DNA of 64,000 nt from an uncultured Flavobacteriaceae bacterium (GCA_947494715.1 CANLWG010000002.1:62001-126000); one strand, 5' to 3'; positions 34,534 through 44,884 are shown, counted from the stretch's first letter. Translations and numbers: made by a program. Notes: generated by a model from the sequence alone, not told the origin.

Positions 34534-36137
34534 AAAATTTTGCGCAACTTATAAAAGCTCTGGACAGCACCAATAAAACCAATACAAATGTAAATGCCCT
34601 GACCCATTATTTTAATGCCGCCAATAATAAGGATAAGGTATGGACTATTGCCATTCTTTCCCATCGGCGTCCGCCACGTCCTGTCAATACCACCTTATTG
34701 CGCGAATGGGCATCCGAGTTGGCCCATATTCCATTGTGGTTGTTTGAGGAAAGCTATCATATCGTTGGGGATTTGGCAGAGACCATTGCCCTGGTCATGC
34801 CCTCTTCCAAAACTTCTACGGATAAAAGTCTAACCCAATTCTTGGAGGAAATGATCGCCCTTAAAAAGAAGGATGACGAAGCCAAGAAACAATACTTACA
34901 TGAGAATTGGAAAGTGCTTGATTATTATGAACGCTTCGTCTTTACCAAATTGATAACAGGTGGTTTTCGGATTGGGGTGAGCCAAAAACTGATGACGCGT
35001 GCTCTGTCCAAAGCAACTAAAATCGATGAGGATATTCTCGCTTATAAGCTAATGGGCAACTGGGATCCGAATTCCATTTCATTTCAGGAATTGATTTTGG
35101 AGGAAAATGAAAGCGACTATCTTTCCAAACCCTATCCCTTCTATTTGGCCTATGCCGTTGAAAACGAAGTCGAGGAGTTGGGAAATGTAAAGGACTGGTC
35201 CGTTGAGCATAAATGGGACGGGATACGCGCCCAAGTTATCCTACGGAACAATGAGGTCTTCGTTTGGAGCCGTGGGGAAGAACTGGTTACGGATAAATAT
35301 CCAGAGTTCCATACTTTCATTAATGCTATTCCCAATGGCACCGTCCTCGATGGTGAAATACTCCCATATCCTAATGACCAAATCGGTACGTTTAACGACA
35401 TACAGACCCGGATAGGTCGAAAAACGGTTTCGAAAAACTTATTGGAGAAGGTCCCTGTAATCTTAAAGGCTTATGATTTGTTGGAATGGGAAGGCAAGGA
35501 CATTCGAAACGAGACTTTCGCTGGGCGAAGGAAATTATTGGAAAGATTATTTGAAAAAGTCAGTTCTAGAGGGGTCACGGAATCCTTTCATCTTTCCGAA
35601 ACATTACAATTTAATTCCTGGCAGGAGGTGGCCCAAGAACGTAACCGATCTAGAGAAGTACATAGCGAAGGTCTAATGCTAAAACGCAAACATTCTCCAT
35701 ATCTAGTAGGGCGTAAAAAAGGCGATTGGTGGAAATGGAAGGTAGACCCTTTGATCATTGATGCCGTTCTTACTTATGCAATGCGAGGGCATGGAAGACG
35801 AAGTAACCTTTTTACGGATTATACCTTTGCCCTTTGGTCGAAAAACGAGGATGGCGACAAGGAATTGGTCACTTTCGCCAAGGCCTATTCCGGGCTGACC
35901 GATGCAGAGTTTCGACAAATAGATAATTGGATCAAGAAGAACACCCTGGAACGTTTTGGGCCGGTACGTTCCGTAACGCCCCATCATGTTTTTGAAATTG
36001 CCTTTGAAGGTATTGCCCTTTCCAAACGACATAAAAGTGGTGTTGCCACGAGATTTCCCAGAATTTTAAGATGGCGACAGGACAAGAAAATCGAGGAGGC
36101 GAATACATTGGACGATTTAAAAAAAATGATAAGATGA
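34530..36137 (+). CDS. ATP-dependent DNA ligase (LigB/LigC-like, repair cluster)
   Basis: 535 residues. An N-terminal helical domain (about 1-200) precedes the nucleotidyltransferase core with the adenylation motif EHKWDGIRAQV (Lys about 227), then LDGEILPY (motif IIIa region), EGLMLKRKHSPY (motif IV) and GDWWKWKVDP (motif V), followed by an OB domain. It seals nicks during repair and is distinct from the NAD-dependent LigA used in replication. Translationally coupled to the exonuclease gene and 50 bases before the helicase gene. Confidence 0.96.
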   Translation: MKNFAQLIKALDSTNKTNTNVNALTHYFNAANNKDKVWTIAILSHRRPPRPVNTTLLREWASELAHIPLWLFEESYHIVGDLAETIALVMPSSKTSTDKSLTQFLEEMIALKKKDDEAKKQYLHENWKVLDYYERFVFTKLITGGFRIGVSQKLMTRALSKATKIDEDILAYKLMGNWDPNSISFQELILEENESDYLSKPYPFYLAYAVENEVEELGNVKDWSVEHKWDGIRAQVILRNNEVFVWSRGEELVTDKYPEFHTFINAIPNGTVLDGEILPYPNDQIGTFNDIQTRIGRKTVSKNLLEKVPVILKAYDLLEWEGKDIRNETFAGRRKLLERLFEKVSSRGVTESFHLSETLQFNSWQEVAQERNRSREVHSEGLMLKRKHSPYLVGRKKGDWWKWKVDPLIIDAVLTYAMRGHGRRSNLFTDYTFALWSKNEDGDKELVTFAKAYSGLTDAEFRQIDNWIKKNTLERFGPVRSVTPHHVFEIAFEGIALSKRHKSGVATRFPRILRWRQDKKIEEANTLDDLKKMIR

Positions 36138-36187
36138 CACTTTTTTTAAAGGTGGGCAAGCTAGGGCTTGCTCGGAAAGGGTAGAAA

Positions 36188-38656
36188 ATGACCAAAGAAG
36201 AACTTTATAAAATTGCGGAAAACTGGTTTCAATCACAAAATTGGAAACCCTTTCCATTTCAAAAAAAGACATGGAGCGCATTTTTACAGGGCAAACATGG
36301 GTTGTTGAATGCACCTACGGGAAGCGGCAAAACCTATGCATTATGGTTTCCCATTGTGTTAAACTACATCAAGCAGAATCCAGAATACAGGACAAAACAC
36401 AAAAAAGGGCTAAAAGCCATATGGATAACCCCCCTCAGGGCCTTGTCTCAAGAAATCAGACAATCCGCCGAGCGAGTAACCTCGGACTTGGAAACCCAAA
36501 TGACCGTAGGTATCCGTACCGGGGATACCACAACAAATGAAAGGGCACAGCAAAAAAGAAGTATGCCCGACTTATTGATTACCACTCCTGAAAGCCTTCA
36601 GCTTTTGCTTGCATCCAAATGGTATGACAAAACTTTCAAGGATTGTTCCGCTATTGTGGTAGATGAGTGGCACGAGCTCCTCGGCACCAAACGTGGTGTA
36701 CAGATGGAATTGGCTCTTTCACGCCTTAAAACAGTCTCCAAAAACCTCCGAATTTGGGGTATATCCGCAACCATAGGAAATTTGGAACAGGCCCGTGAAG
36801 TCCTTTTAGGCCCTGAAACCGAAGCACACAAGAATTCGGTAATGATCAAGGCCAATATTAAAAAGAAGATCACGGTAAAAAGTATCATCCCAAAGAAGAT
36901 GGAAACTTTCCCATGGCGCGGCCATCTGGGTATCCGACTTTTAGAGGATGTAGTGCCCATTATCAATAATAGTAGGACTACCCTGCTCTTTACCAATACC
37001 CGAAGCCAATGTGAAATCTGGTTCCAAAAAATCTTGGAAAAACATCCGGAATATGCGGGAGAAATTGCCATGCATCATGGGAGCATAAATAAGGAAACCC
37101 GGACCTGGGTGGAACAGGCCATTCGCAATGAAAGCCTTAAGGCCGTGGTCTGTACATCAAGCTTGGATTTGGGAGTGGACTTTGCCCCGGTGGAGACCGT
37201 AGTTCAAATAGGAGGCCCTAAAGGTGTAGCACGTTTTTTGCAACGTGCAGGACGCAGTGGGCATCGGCCAGGAAAGGAAAGTGTTATTCATTTTCTTCCC
37301 ACACATGCCATTGAACTTATTGAAGCCTCGGCCTTGCAAGAGGCGGTAAAGCAGAATGCCGTGGAAGATCGTATTCCCTATCTTAACAGCTATGATGTCC
37401 TGTTACAGTATTTGACCACACTTGCGGTATCCGATGGGTTTTATCCTGATGAAATCTTTTCGGAAATCAAACAGACTTTTTGCTATCAGGCCATTTCCCT
37501 GGAGCAATGGCACTGGCTGTTGAATTTTTTGGTTATGGGCAGCCAAAGTCTCCAAACCTATGATGAATATAAAAAGGTGGAAGTAGAGGAAGACGGCAAA
37601 TTCAAGGTAAACAATAAGGGTATTGCCATGCGCCATCGCTTTCAAATCGGTACCATTGTAGGTGATGCCAACCTTACCGTGCGCTATCAAAGGGGAGGAT
37701 ATATTGGTTCTATCGAGGAGTATTTTGTTTCCAAATTAACGCAAGGCGATGTGTTCACCTTCGCGGGGCGAAATCTGGAGTTTATCCGAATAAAAGGGAT
37801 GCAGGTCCATGTCCGTAATTCGAAGAAAAGAACCAATAAAGTACCCAGTTGGATGGGCGGACGATTAACCCTTTCGGCCCGGATGTCGGAACTATTGCGA
37901 AATGAACTGTATTCTGCCTACAGCCCTTCGAAGGAACAATCGGAAGAAATTCGGTCCCTTGCCCATATTTTTGAACGTCAAGGCAGGGAAAGCATTGTTC
38001 CCAGACCTTACGAATTCTTGATCGAAACCTTTAAAACCCGGGAAGGGTATCACCATATCTTTTATCCCTTTGAAGGTCGCTTTGTCCATGAGGCCATGGG
38101 CAGTCTTTTCGGGTATCGGATAAGCCTGCTCTCGCCCATAACATTCTCTTTAGCCTTTAACGATTACGGGTTTGAACTGTTATCGGACAAGCAAATAGAT
38201 ATGCAACAGGTCATCGACAATGATTTGTTCACTGCGGAATATCTACTTGAAGATTTGCAAAAAAGTCTGAATTCTACCGAAATGGCGCGTAGAAAGTTTC
38301 GGGACATCGCGGTCATCAGTGGAATGGTATTCACCGGATATCCCTACAAACAGATTAAAATGAAACATCTGCAGAGCAACTCGCAATTATTATTTGATGT
38401 CTTCAGGGATTATGAATCCAATAATCTTTTGTACCAACAGGCCTTTAGGGAAACTTTTGAACATCAATTGGAAGAAGGCCGTTTGCGAATGGCCCTAGAA
38501 CGCATCGCAACCCAGGAAATTGTCTGGAAGAATTGCGAACAACCTACACCCTTCTCCTTTCCGATCATAACTGATCGATTGAGTCGTGAAAGATTGTCCA
38601 GTGAAAAGCTTGCGGACCGCATCAAACGGATGGCGGCAATCTTGACAAAAAAGTAA
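36188..38656 (+). CDS. Ligase-associated DEXH helicase (Lhr-type)
   Basis: 822 residues, superfamily 2 helicase of the Lhr-Core group. Walker A in LLNAPTGSGKTYALWFP (about 38-54), Walker B DEWH in AIVVDEWHELLG, motif III SATIG, motif VI FLQRAGRSGHRPG (about 345-358), then a winged helix and the Lhr-specific C-terminal beta-barrel domain. Known members translocate 3' to 5' on single-stranded DNA and unwind RNA:DNA hybrids. Third gene of the repair set; its stop is 20 bases from the convergent sugar transporter gene. Confidence 0.96.
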   Translation: MTKEELYKIAENWFQSQNWKPFPFQKKTWSAFLQGKHGLLNAPTGSGKTYALWFPIVLNYIKQNPEYRTKHKKGLKAIWITPLRALSQEIRQSAERVTSDLETQMTVGIRTGDTTTNERAQQKRSMPDLLITTPESLQLLLASKWYDKTFKDCSAIVVDEWHELLGTKRGVQMELALSRLKTVSKNLRIWGISATIGNLEQAREVLLGPETEAHKNSVMIKANIKKKITVKSIIPKKMETFPWRGHLGIRLLEDVVPIINNSRTTLLFTNTRSQCEIWFQKILEKHPEYAGEIAMHHGSINKETRTWVEQAIRNESLKAVVCTSSLDLGVDFAPVETVVQIGGPKGVARFLQRAGRSGHRPGKESVIHFLPTHAIELIEASALQEAVKQNAVEDRIPYLNSYDVLLQYLTTLAVSDGFYPDEIFSEIKQTFCYQAISLEQWHWLLNFLVMGSQSLQTYDEYKKVEVEEDGKFKVNNKGIAMRHRFQIGTIVGDANLTVRYQRGGYIGSIEEYFVSKLTQGDVFTFAGRNLEFIRIKGMQVHVRNSKKRTNKVPSWMGGRLTLSARMSELLRNELYSAYSPSKEQSEEIRSLAHIFERQGRESIVPRPYEFLIETFKTREGYHHIFYPFEGRFVHEAMGSLFGYRISLLSPITFSLAFNDYGFELLSDKQIDMQQVIDNDLFTAEYLLEDLQKSLNSTEMARRKFRDIAVISGMVFTGYPYKQIKMKHLQSNSQLLFDVFRDYESNNLLYQQAFRETFEHQLEEGRLRMALERIATQEIVWKNCEQPTPFSFPIITDRLSRERLSSEKLADRIKRMAAILTKK

Positions 38657-38676
38657 TCGATATTTGTAATTGCGAT

Positions 38677-39672
38677 TTATCGAGCCGCTATTATTAATCC
38701 CAAACCTACAACATAGAGTAGCAACATAGCATTTAGCATTCCGGAAACGCCTTTGGGTGCCCCTTTGAATTCCTTCCAAACAAAAATACCCCATAAGGCC
38801 GCTACCACTGTAGCCCCCTGCCCCAATCCATAAGAGATGGCCGGACCCGCCTTATCCGATGCCAAAATACTGAACGACATCCCAATACACCAAATGATTC
38901 CGCCCAGGACACCCATGAAGTGACTCTTTCCCGTACCCGTAAAATAATCCTTAAAACTTACGGGGGCACCTTCAAAAGGTTTGCGCATCAATACGGTATT
39001 GAACAAGAAGTTACTGACCAAAATCCCTAAGGAAAAAAGAAATACGGCCGTGTATGGACTTAATTTTCCAGCAATGGGTTGCGTAAAATCAGAGAACATG
39101 GAGTTGGCTACATATTTATAGAACAACCCCATTAACAATCCGGCCACTACTGCCAAGACCAAACCTTTTGTAGGCACCTTTTGTTGCTGTGCGGACAACT
39201 TTCTATAGGCATTGGCATTCAACAAAATAGCCAATACGATAAAGGCGACGCCGCCAAAAAGAAAGGTAGAGTTTCCGATGGGTTGATCTAAATAATTTAC
39301 AATAACACCAATTACCAAGGCCAAACCTATACCCACAGGAAACGCAACGGACATACCTGCCAACGCTATGGCCGCCACCAAAAGGATATTGGCCAGGTTA
39401 AAAAGAATGCCGCCCAAGACAGCCGACCATACATTCTCGGAACTGCCTTGTGAAATATCCTCTAAAAAGGGCCTACCCATCTCTCCCATACTTCCCGCCG
39501 TTAATGCAAAAAGCAAGGAAAACAAAACAATCCCAAAAACATAATCCCAATAGTAGAGTTCAAAGCGCCAACTGCTTGCAGCTAATTTTTGGGTATTGGC
39601 CCACGAACCCCAGGCAAACATGGTAATAATACAGAATACTACGGCTATTTGATAGGTCTCTATAACGAACAT
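38677..39672 (-). CDS. GRP family sugar transporter
   Basis: 331 residues with ten predicted membrane spans, the drug/metabolite superfamily glucose/ribose porter type (RbsU/GlcU-like): FCIITMFAWGSWANTQKLAA at the N-terminus, LNANAYRKLS before a central cytoplasmic loop, and FSILASDKAGPAISYGLGQG near the C-terminus. It lies 4 bases after the ribokinase gene in the same direction, so the pair should import and phosphorylate ribose or a related sugar. The pair points against the surrounding repair genes. Confidence 0.9.
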   Translation of the reverse strand: MFVIETYQIAVVFCIITMFAWGSWANTQKLAASSWRFELYYWDYVFGIVLFSLLFALTAGSMGEMGRPFLEDISQGSSENVWSAVLGGILFNLANILLVAAIALAGMSVAFPVGIGLALVIGVIVNYLDQPIGNSTFLFGGVAFIVLAILLNANAYRKLSAQQQKVPTKGLVLAVVAGLLMGLFYKYVANSMFSDFTQPIAGKLSPYTAVFLFSLGILVSNFLFNTVLMRKPFEGAPVSFKDYFTGTGKSHFMGVLGGIIWCIGMSFSILASDKAGPAISYGLGQGATVVAALWGIFVWKEFKGAPKGVSGMLNAMLLLYVVGLGLIIAAR

Positions 39673-39676
39673 AATC

Positions 39677-40582
39677 TTAAAATTGGTTGATTTCTGCTAT
39701 TGAGGGCGCCGTATCCTGGGCGCCCATTTTTGTGACGGCAAGTGCTGCCGCCTTACTGGCAAAGGCCATACTTTCCTCCCATCCCTTATCTTGGGCCAAA
39801 CAAACGGTCAAAACCCCATTGAATACATCTCCGGCCGCGGTTGTATCTACGGCTTTTACTTTTGGGGCAGGAATAATAAAGCTATGGCCTGCATTCATGA
39901 AAAAAGAACCTCTGCTTCCCAAAGTAACAATAACATTTTCCACTCCCTTTTCGAGTAAGGCAGTACCGGCTTTCTTAAGAGAAGCATCATCTGTCACCTC
40001 AATTCCGGTCAAAATTTTGGTTTCCGTTTCATTGGGAGTGATTAAAAAGAGCCCATTTAAAATGGTGTCGTCCAATACTTGCGCCGGGGCCGGATTTATA
40101 ATCAGTTTCTGATTTTTTGCCTTACAGTAATCCGCCAAAAAAGCAACGGTTTCAATGGGTGTTTCCAGTTGGGTAAGAAAAATTTGGGCTATGGAAATTG
40201 CTCCCATTTTTGCTTCGAGGTGTTTTGGGGAAAGCAGGGCATTGGTCCCGGAAGCGACCACAATTTCATTCTCTCCTTCCCCATTTACAGTAATCAATGC
40301 AACTCCGGAAGCCTCGTTTTCCACAATTTTCACGCTGTCCACATCTATCCCTTCTTTTACATACCCCTTAAGTGCATTTTGGCCAAAAAGATCATCCCCC
40401 AAACAACAGATAAAAATAACCTCACCTCCCGCTCGGGCTGCTGCCACTGCTTGGTTGGCCCCCTTACCTCCAGGAAACATAAAGAAATCGCCGCCAAGTA
40501 TGGTCTCTCCCGGTTCGGGGAATCTTTTGGTCTTAACGACCATATCAGTATTGGAACTTCCTACAACGACAATTTTAGACAT
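39677..40582 (-). CDS. rbsK: Ribokinase
   Basis: About 301 residues from the Met of MSKIVVVGSSNTDMVVKTKR (an in-frame ATG lies 9 bases upstream at 40591). PfkB family: N-terminal signature MFPGGKGANQAVAAARAGGE, catalytic region DTTAAGDVFNGVLTVCLAQ with the base Asp, and NETETKILTGIEV. Makes ribose 5-phosphate, feeding PRPP synthesis. Paired with the GRP transporter; divergent from pdeM with about 80 bases between. Confidence 0.95.
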   Translation of the reverse strand: MSKIVVVGSSNTDMVVKTKRFPEPGETILGGDFFMFPGGKGANQAVAAARAGGEVIFICCLGDDLFGQNALKGYVKEGIDVDSVKIVENEASGVALITVNGEGENEIVVASGTNALLSPKHLEAKMGAISIAQIFLTQLETPIETVAFLADYCKAKNQKLIINPAPAQVLDDTILNGLFLITPNETETKILTGIEVTDDASLKKAGTALLEKGVENVIVTLGSRGSFFMNAGHSFIIPAPKVKAVDTTAAGDVFNGVLTVCLAQDKGWEESMAFASKAAALAVTKMGAQDTAPSIAEINQF

Positions 40583-40652
40583 GGCTGGCATTCATTTGTA
40601 ATCAATGGACAAAGTAGGGATATCAAAGCATATAAACAAGGGGCTCTTTTTT

Positions 40653-40660
40653 TACCTTTG
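40653..40660 (+). promoter_or_regulatory. -7 box of pdeM
   Basis: TACCTTTG (TAnnTTTG) ends 8 bases before the ATG at 40669, so pdeM has its own promoter and would give an almost leaderless transcript. Confidence 0.6.
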
Positions 40661-40668
40661 AGATTCTA

Positions 40669-41304
40669 ATGAACGGGTATCCTATTCAAATACAAAATCA
40701 AAATTTTACGCTGCATCCTTCGGGAACCCTATTTTGGCAAGAAAAATCGGTTCTTCTGATAAGCGATGTACATTTGGGAAAGGTGTCCCATTTCCGAAAG
40801 TATGGTGCGGCCGTCCCTCAAAATGTAGTTCAAAAAAACTTTGAGTTAATGGATGAAGCTTTGGAATATTTTAATCCGAAAACCATCTGTTTTTTGGGAG
40901 ACCTGTTCCATTCAGCCTTAAACAAGGAATGGAATCTTTTCGAAAATTGGGTTGCTAAAAAGCCCATGAAGATCATTCTTGTAGCCGGCAACCATGATAT
41001 CATTCCCCCTCTAAAGTATGAGGACCTAGGTATTGAAGTAGTCCCCGAAGTTAAATGGGGCGATTTTCTCTTGACCCACCATCCGGAAGAACGAATTGGA
41101 TGCTTCAATTTTTCAGGTCATATACACCCCGCCATACGATTACGGGGAAAGGGGAGGCAATCCCTTATGCTACCTTGCTTTTTTAAAAGTGAGCGACAAT
41201 TGATTCTGCCGGCTTTTGGGAAGTTTACGGGGACTTTTGTATTGGAACCCAAAAAAAACGATGAGGTATTTGCCATTGTAGAAGATGAGATCATGAAGAT
41301 ATAA
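40669..41304 (+). CDS. pdeM: Ligase-associated DNA damage response endonuclease PdeM
   Basis: 211 residues of the calcineurin-like metallophosphoesterase family (MPE). Metal motifs in order: LLISDVHLGKVSHFRKYG, FLGDLFHS, VAGNHDIIPP, LLTHHP and SGHIHPAI. It belongs to the MPE-Lig-Lhr-Exo repair set found upstream, but is separated from it by the inverted ribokinase/transporter pair, and has its own promoter box. Confidence 0.94.
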   Translation: MNGYPIQIQNQNFTLHPSGTLFWQEKSVLLISDVHLGKVSHFRKYGAAVPQNVVQKNFELMDEALEYFNPKTICFLGDLFHSALNKEWNLFENWVAKKPMKIILVAGNHDIIPPLKYEDLGIEVVPEVKWGDFLLTHHPEERIGCFNFSGHIHPAIRLRGKGRQSLMLPCFFKSERQLILPAFGKFTGTFVLEPKKNDEVFAIVEDEIMKI

Positions 41305-41388
41305 TGTTTTGGTTTGCTTCACTTATTTGCCCGGATACCATTGATTTCTCCATGCCATCAAATGGCAGAGCTAAAATTGTGTTTATAA

Positions 41389-41419
41389 TTGGATTGTTTA
41401 TCCCTTAAATCTATCTTTG
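41389..41419 (+). promoter_or_regulatory. Promoter of mfd
   Basis: TTG (41389-41391), 20-base spacer, then TATCTTTG (41412-41419). The -7 box includes the TTG codon at 41417 that would otherwise be the most upstream start of mfd. Confidence 0.65.
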
Positions 41420-41434
41420 CACAAAGTTTTACGG

Positions 41435-44400
41435 TTGGTCAACACCCCGATTTCCGAAAGCTATGCACGGTCTCTGCAAACCCAGAAACTGCGGGATGCT
41501 ATTGCCATATCCCAAAATAAGCTCTCTCTAAAAGGTCTTACCGGGTCTTCGCTTTCTTTTGTCCTTTCCGATTCGTTTTTAAATTCCGAGCTGCCATTTT
41601 TGCTGATTTTTGATGATAAGGAAGAAGCGGCCTACCACCTCAACGATTTGGAGCAACTCATCGGCGAAAAGGATGTGCTTTTCTATCCGGGAAGCTATCG
41701 AAGACCTTACCAAATTGAAGAAACGGACAATGCCAATGTGTTGCTGCGGGCAGAGGTACTTAACCGTATCAACTCCCGAAAAAAACCAGCGGTTATCGTT
41801 ACCTACCCTGATGCTCTTTTTGAAAAAGTGGTCACTCGTAGGGAACTTGAAAAGAATACACTCAAAATTAAAATCGACGACACACTTTCATTGGATTTCC
41901 TTAATGAAGTACTTTTTGAATACCGATTTAAGCGCGTTGACTTTGTAACGGAGCCCGGAGAATTTTCGGTACGGGGAGGTATTGTGGACGTTTTTTCATT
42001 TTCACATGACGAACCCTACCGTATCGAGTTTTTTGGGGACGAGGTAGACAGCATCCGCACCTTTGACGTTGAAACCCAGCTCTCAACGGACACAGTGAAG
42101 AAAATTAGTATTATTCCAAATGTAGCCAATAAATTCTTAGAGGAAAAACGGGAAAGTTTTTTAAAGTATATCTCACCGAAGACCATTATTTTTATTCAAA
42201 ATAACGATCTCCTGTTTAAGAGGCTGGACAATTTCTTTGGAAAGGCCAACGAAGCATTTGCCCAATTATCTCAAGAAATCAAGCATGCCACTCCTGAGGA
42301 GCTTTTTGCAAACTCTGCACTATTCAAAAATCAGTTAAAAGATTTCGGTTTGATTCAAATGGGTGCTTCGACGGCGCCCAGCCTGACAAACGATAAAGCA
42401 TCGCCCGCCGTCACAAAACAGGAGAGAACCATATCCTTCAATACTAGACCACAGCCTGCCTTCAATAAAAAATTCAATTTGCTTATTGATGATCTCAATA
42501 CAAAGTATGAAAACGGCTATACCAATTATATATGCTGTGCCAGCGAACAACAGGCCCAACGCTTTCACGATATTTTTGAGGAGGTAGACCAACAGGTGAA
42601 CTATCAGACCCTTGTATTCCCATTATACCAAGGATTTATAGATGATGATCTAAAAATAGTTTGCTATACCGATCACCAAATTTTTGAACGATACCATAAA
42701 TTCCACCTTAAGAATGGCTATGCCAAGAAGCAGGCCATTACCCTTAAGGACCTCAACCGGCTCGAAATTGGGGATTACGTCACCCATATAGACCATGGTA
42801 TCGGGAAGTTCGGGGGGCTTCAAAAAATAGATGTAGAAGGAAAAAAGCAAGAGGCCATAAAATTGATGTATGGTGATCGTGACATCCTATATGTCAGTAT
42901 ACATTCGCTTCACAAAATATCCAAATTCAATGGTAAGGACGGTGCCGTGCCAAAAATCTATAAATTGGGATCGGCGGCCTGGAAGAAACTCAAGCAGAAG
43001 ACAAAATCCCGTGTCAAGAAAATTGCCTTCGACCTGATCAAGGTCTATGCAAAACGACGATTGGAAAAGGGGTTTCAATATGACCCCGATAGTTATCTCC
43101 AGACTGAGTTGGAAGCCTCTTTCATTTACGAGGACACCCCTGATCAAAGCATCGCTACGGAAGATGTAAAAAGGGACATGGAGAGCGAACGTCCCATGGA
43201 TCGTCTTATCTGTGGGGATGTAGGTTTTGGCAAGACCGAAGTGGCCATCCGCGCCGCGTTCAAGGCAGTGGACAATGGCAAGCAAGTAGCCGTATTGGTG
43301 CCAACCACTATTTTGGCTTTTCAACACCATCGCACTTTTACGGAGCGGTTAAAGGAAATGCCCGTAACGGTAGATTACCTTAACCGTTTTAGGACGGCAA
43401 AGGAACGAAGGGAAACCTTGGAAAATCTGGTATCGGGCAAAGTTGATATCATTATAGGCACACATCAACTTGTCAACAAAAATGTAAAATTTAAGGATCT
43501 AGGGCTGCTGATCGTGGATGAAGAGCAAAAATTTGGAGTGTCCGTCAAAGACAAGCTAAAGTCCATTAAGGAAAACGTAGATGTACTTACGCTTACGGCA
43601 ACCCCTATCCCGCGTACCTTACAATTTAGTTTAATGGCCGCCCGTGACCTCTCGGTCATCAATACACCACCGCCCAACAGATACCCCATAGAGAGTCAGG
43701 TTGTCCGATTCTCCGAGGAAACCATTCGTAATGCCATAACATATGAGATACAACGCGGAGGGCAAGTATTCTTTATTCACAACCGGATAGAGAACATAAA
43801 GGAAGTGGCCGGTATGGTGCAACGTCTGGTACCCGACGCCAAAGTGGGCATTGGCCATGGACAGATGGAAGGCAAAAAGCTGGAGACCTTAATGCTCTCT
43901 TTCATTAATGGTGAGTTTGATGTTCTGGTCTCCACAACCATCGTAGAAAGTGGATTGGATGTAACCAATGCCAATACTATTTTTATCAACAATGCCAATA
44001 ATTTTGGATTGAGTGATCTTCATCAGATGCGCGGTCGCGTGGGGCGGAGCAACAAAAAGGCCTTCTGTTATTTCATTACCCCGCCCTATGATGTAATGAC
44101 TCCCGATGCCCGAAAACGAATACAAGCACTAGAACAGTTTACCACATTGGGCAGTGGATTCCATATAGCCATGAAAGATCTTGAAATACGAGGAGCAGGG
44201 GATCTGTTGGGAGGTGAACAAAGTGGATTTATCAACGAAATCGGGTTTGAGACCTACCAAAAGATATTGGCAGAGGCCATAGAGGAACTTAAGGAAAATG
44301 AGTTCAAGGAATTGTATGAGGAAGTTGAAGGGCATCATGAAAAAGTATTTGTAAAGGATACGCAAATCGATACCGATTTTCAACTACTATTCCCTGATGA

Positions 44401-44833
44401 TTATGTCAACAATATAACGGAGCGCTTAAACCTGTACACGGAACTCAATCTGGTAAAAGATGAAGAGGGCCTGCAAAAATTTGAAACCCAATTGATCGAT
44501 CGTTTCGGCCAACTGCCGGATGCGGTTGCCGACCTCTTGAACTCGGTGCGGGTCAAATGGATTTGCAGTAGTATCGGGTTGGAAAAAGCAGTGATGAAAA
44601 AGGGTAAATTTCTAGGATATTTTATAGCTGACCAACAATCGGATTTCTATCAAAGTGCGGCTTTTACCAAAGTACTTCAATTTGCGCAAAATCATCCACA
44701 ACAAGTTAAACTCAAGGAAAAACAGACCCGGAATGGGTTAAGGCTTTTATTGGTCTTTGAACATATCAATTCTGTTGATGAGGCATTGGAGGCTCTCCAA
44801 CTTTTTGATCACAAATCAATAGTAGTTTCTTAA
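41435..44833 (+). CDS. mfd: Transcription-repair coupling factor
   Basis: About 1132 residues. Mfd removes stalled RNA polymerase from lesions and recruits UvrA. UvrB-like N-terminal domains (IDDKEEAAYHLNDLEQL; FYPGSYRRPYQIEETD), the RNA-polymerase-interacting domain LNRLEIGDYVTHIDHGIGKF, RecG-like motor with Walker A ICGDVGFGKTEVAIRAAF, DEEQ box (VDEEQKFGV), SATPIPRT-like LTATPIPRTLQ and motif VI QMRGRVGRSNKKAFCYF, then the C-terminal UvrA-masking domain. No ATG exists near the N-terminus; I choose TTG 41435, since the more upstream TTG 41417 is within the promoter. Confidence 0.95.
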   Translation: MVNTPISESYARSLQTQKLRDAIAISQNKLSLKGLTGSSLSFVLSDSFLNSELPFLLIFDDKEEAAYHLNDLEQLIGEKDVLFYPGSYRRPYQIEETDNANVLLRAEVLNRINSRKKPAVIVTYPDALFEKVVTRRELEKNTLKIKIDDTLSLDFLNEVLFEYRFKRVDFVTEPGEFSVRGGIVDVFSFSHDEPYRIEFFGDEVDSIRTFDVETQLSTDTVKKISIIPNVANKFLEEKRESFLKYISPKTIIFIQNNDLLFKRLDNFFGKANEAFAQLSQEIKHATPEELFANSALFKNQLKDFGLIQMGASTAPSLTNDKASPAVTKQERTISFNTRPQPAFNKKFNLLIDDLNTKYENGYTNYICCASEQQAQRFHDIFEEVDQQVNYQTLVFPLYQGFIDDDLKIVCYTDHQIFERYHKFHLKNGYAKKQAITLKDLNRLEIGDYVTHIDHGIGKFGGLQKIDVEGKKQEAIKLMYGDRDILYVSIHSLHKISKFNGKDGAVPKIYKLGSAAWKKLKQKTKSRVKKIAFDLIKVYAKRRLEKGFQYDPDSYLQTELEASFIYEDTPDQSIATEDVKRDMESERPMDRLICGDVGFGKTEVAIRAAFKAVDNGKQVAVLVPTTILAFQHHRTFTERLKEMPVTVDYLNRFRTAKERRETLENLVSGKVDIIIGTHQLVNKNVKFKDLGLLIVDEEQKFGVSVKDKLKSIKENVDVLTLTATPIPRTLQFSLMAARDLSVINTPPPNRYPIESQVVRFSEETIRNAITYEIQRGGQVFFIHNRIENIKEVAGMVQRLVPDAKVGIGHGQMEGKKLETLMLSFINGEFDVLVSTTIVESGLDVTNANTIFINNANNFGLSDLHQMRGRVGRSNKKAFCYFITPPYDVMTPDARKRIQALEQFTTLGSGFHIAMKDLEIRGAGDLLGGEQSGFINEIGFETYQKILAEAIEELKENEFKELYEEVEGHHEKVFVKDTQIDTDFQLLFPDDYVNNITERLNLYTELNLVKDEEGLQKFETQLIDRFGQLPDAVADLLNSVRVKWICSSIGLEKAVMKKGKFLGYFIADQQSDFYQSAAFTKVLQFAQNHPQQVKLKEKQTRNGLRLLLVFEHINSVDEALEALQLFDHKSIVVS

Positions 44834-44884
44834 AGAGGTTTATGCTATATTAGGGGCACAAAAAAATCCACTAAAATCGCTCTT

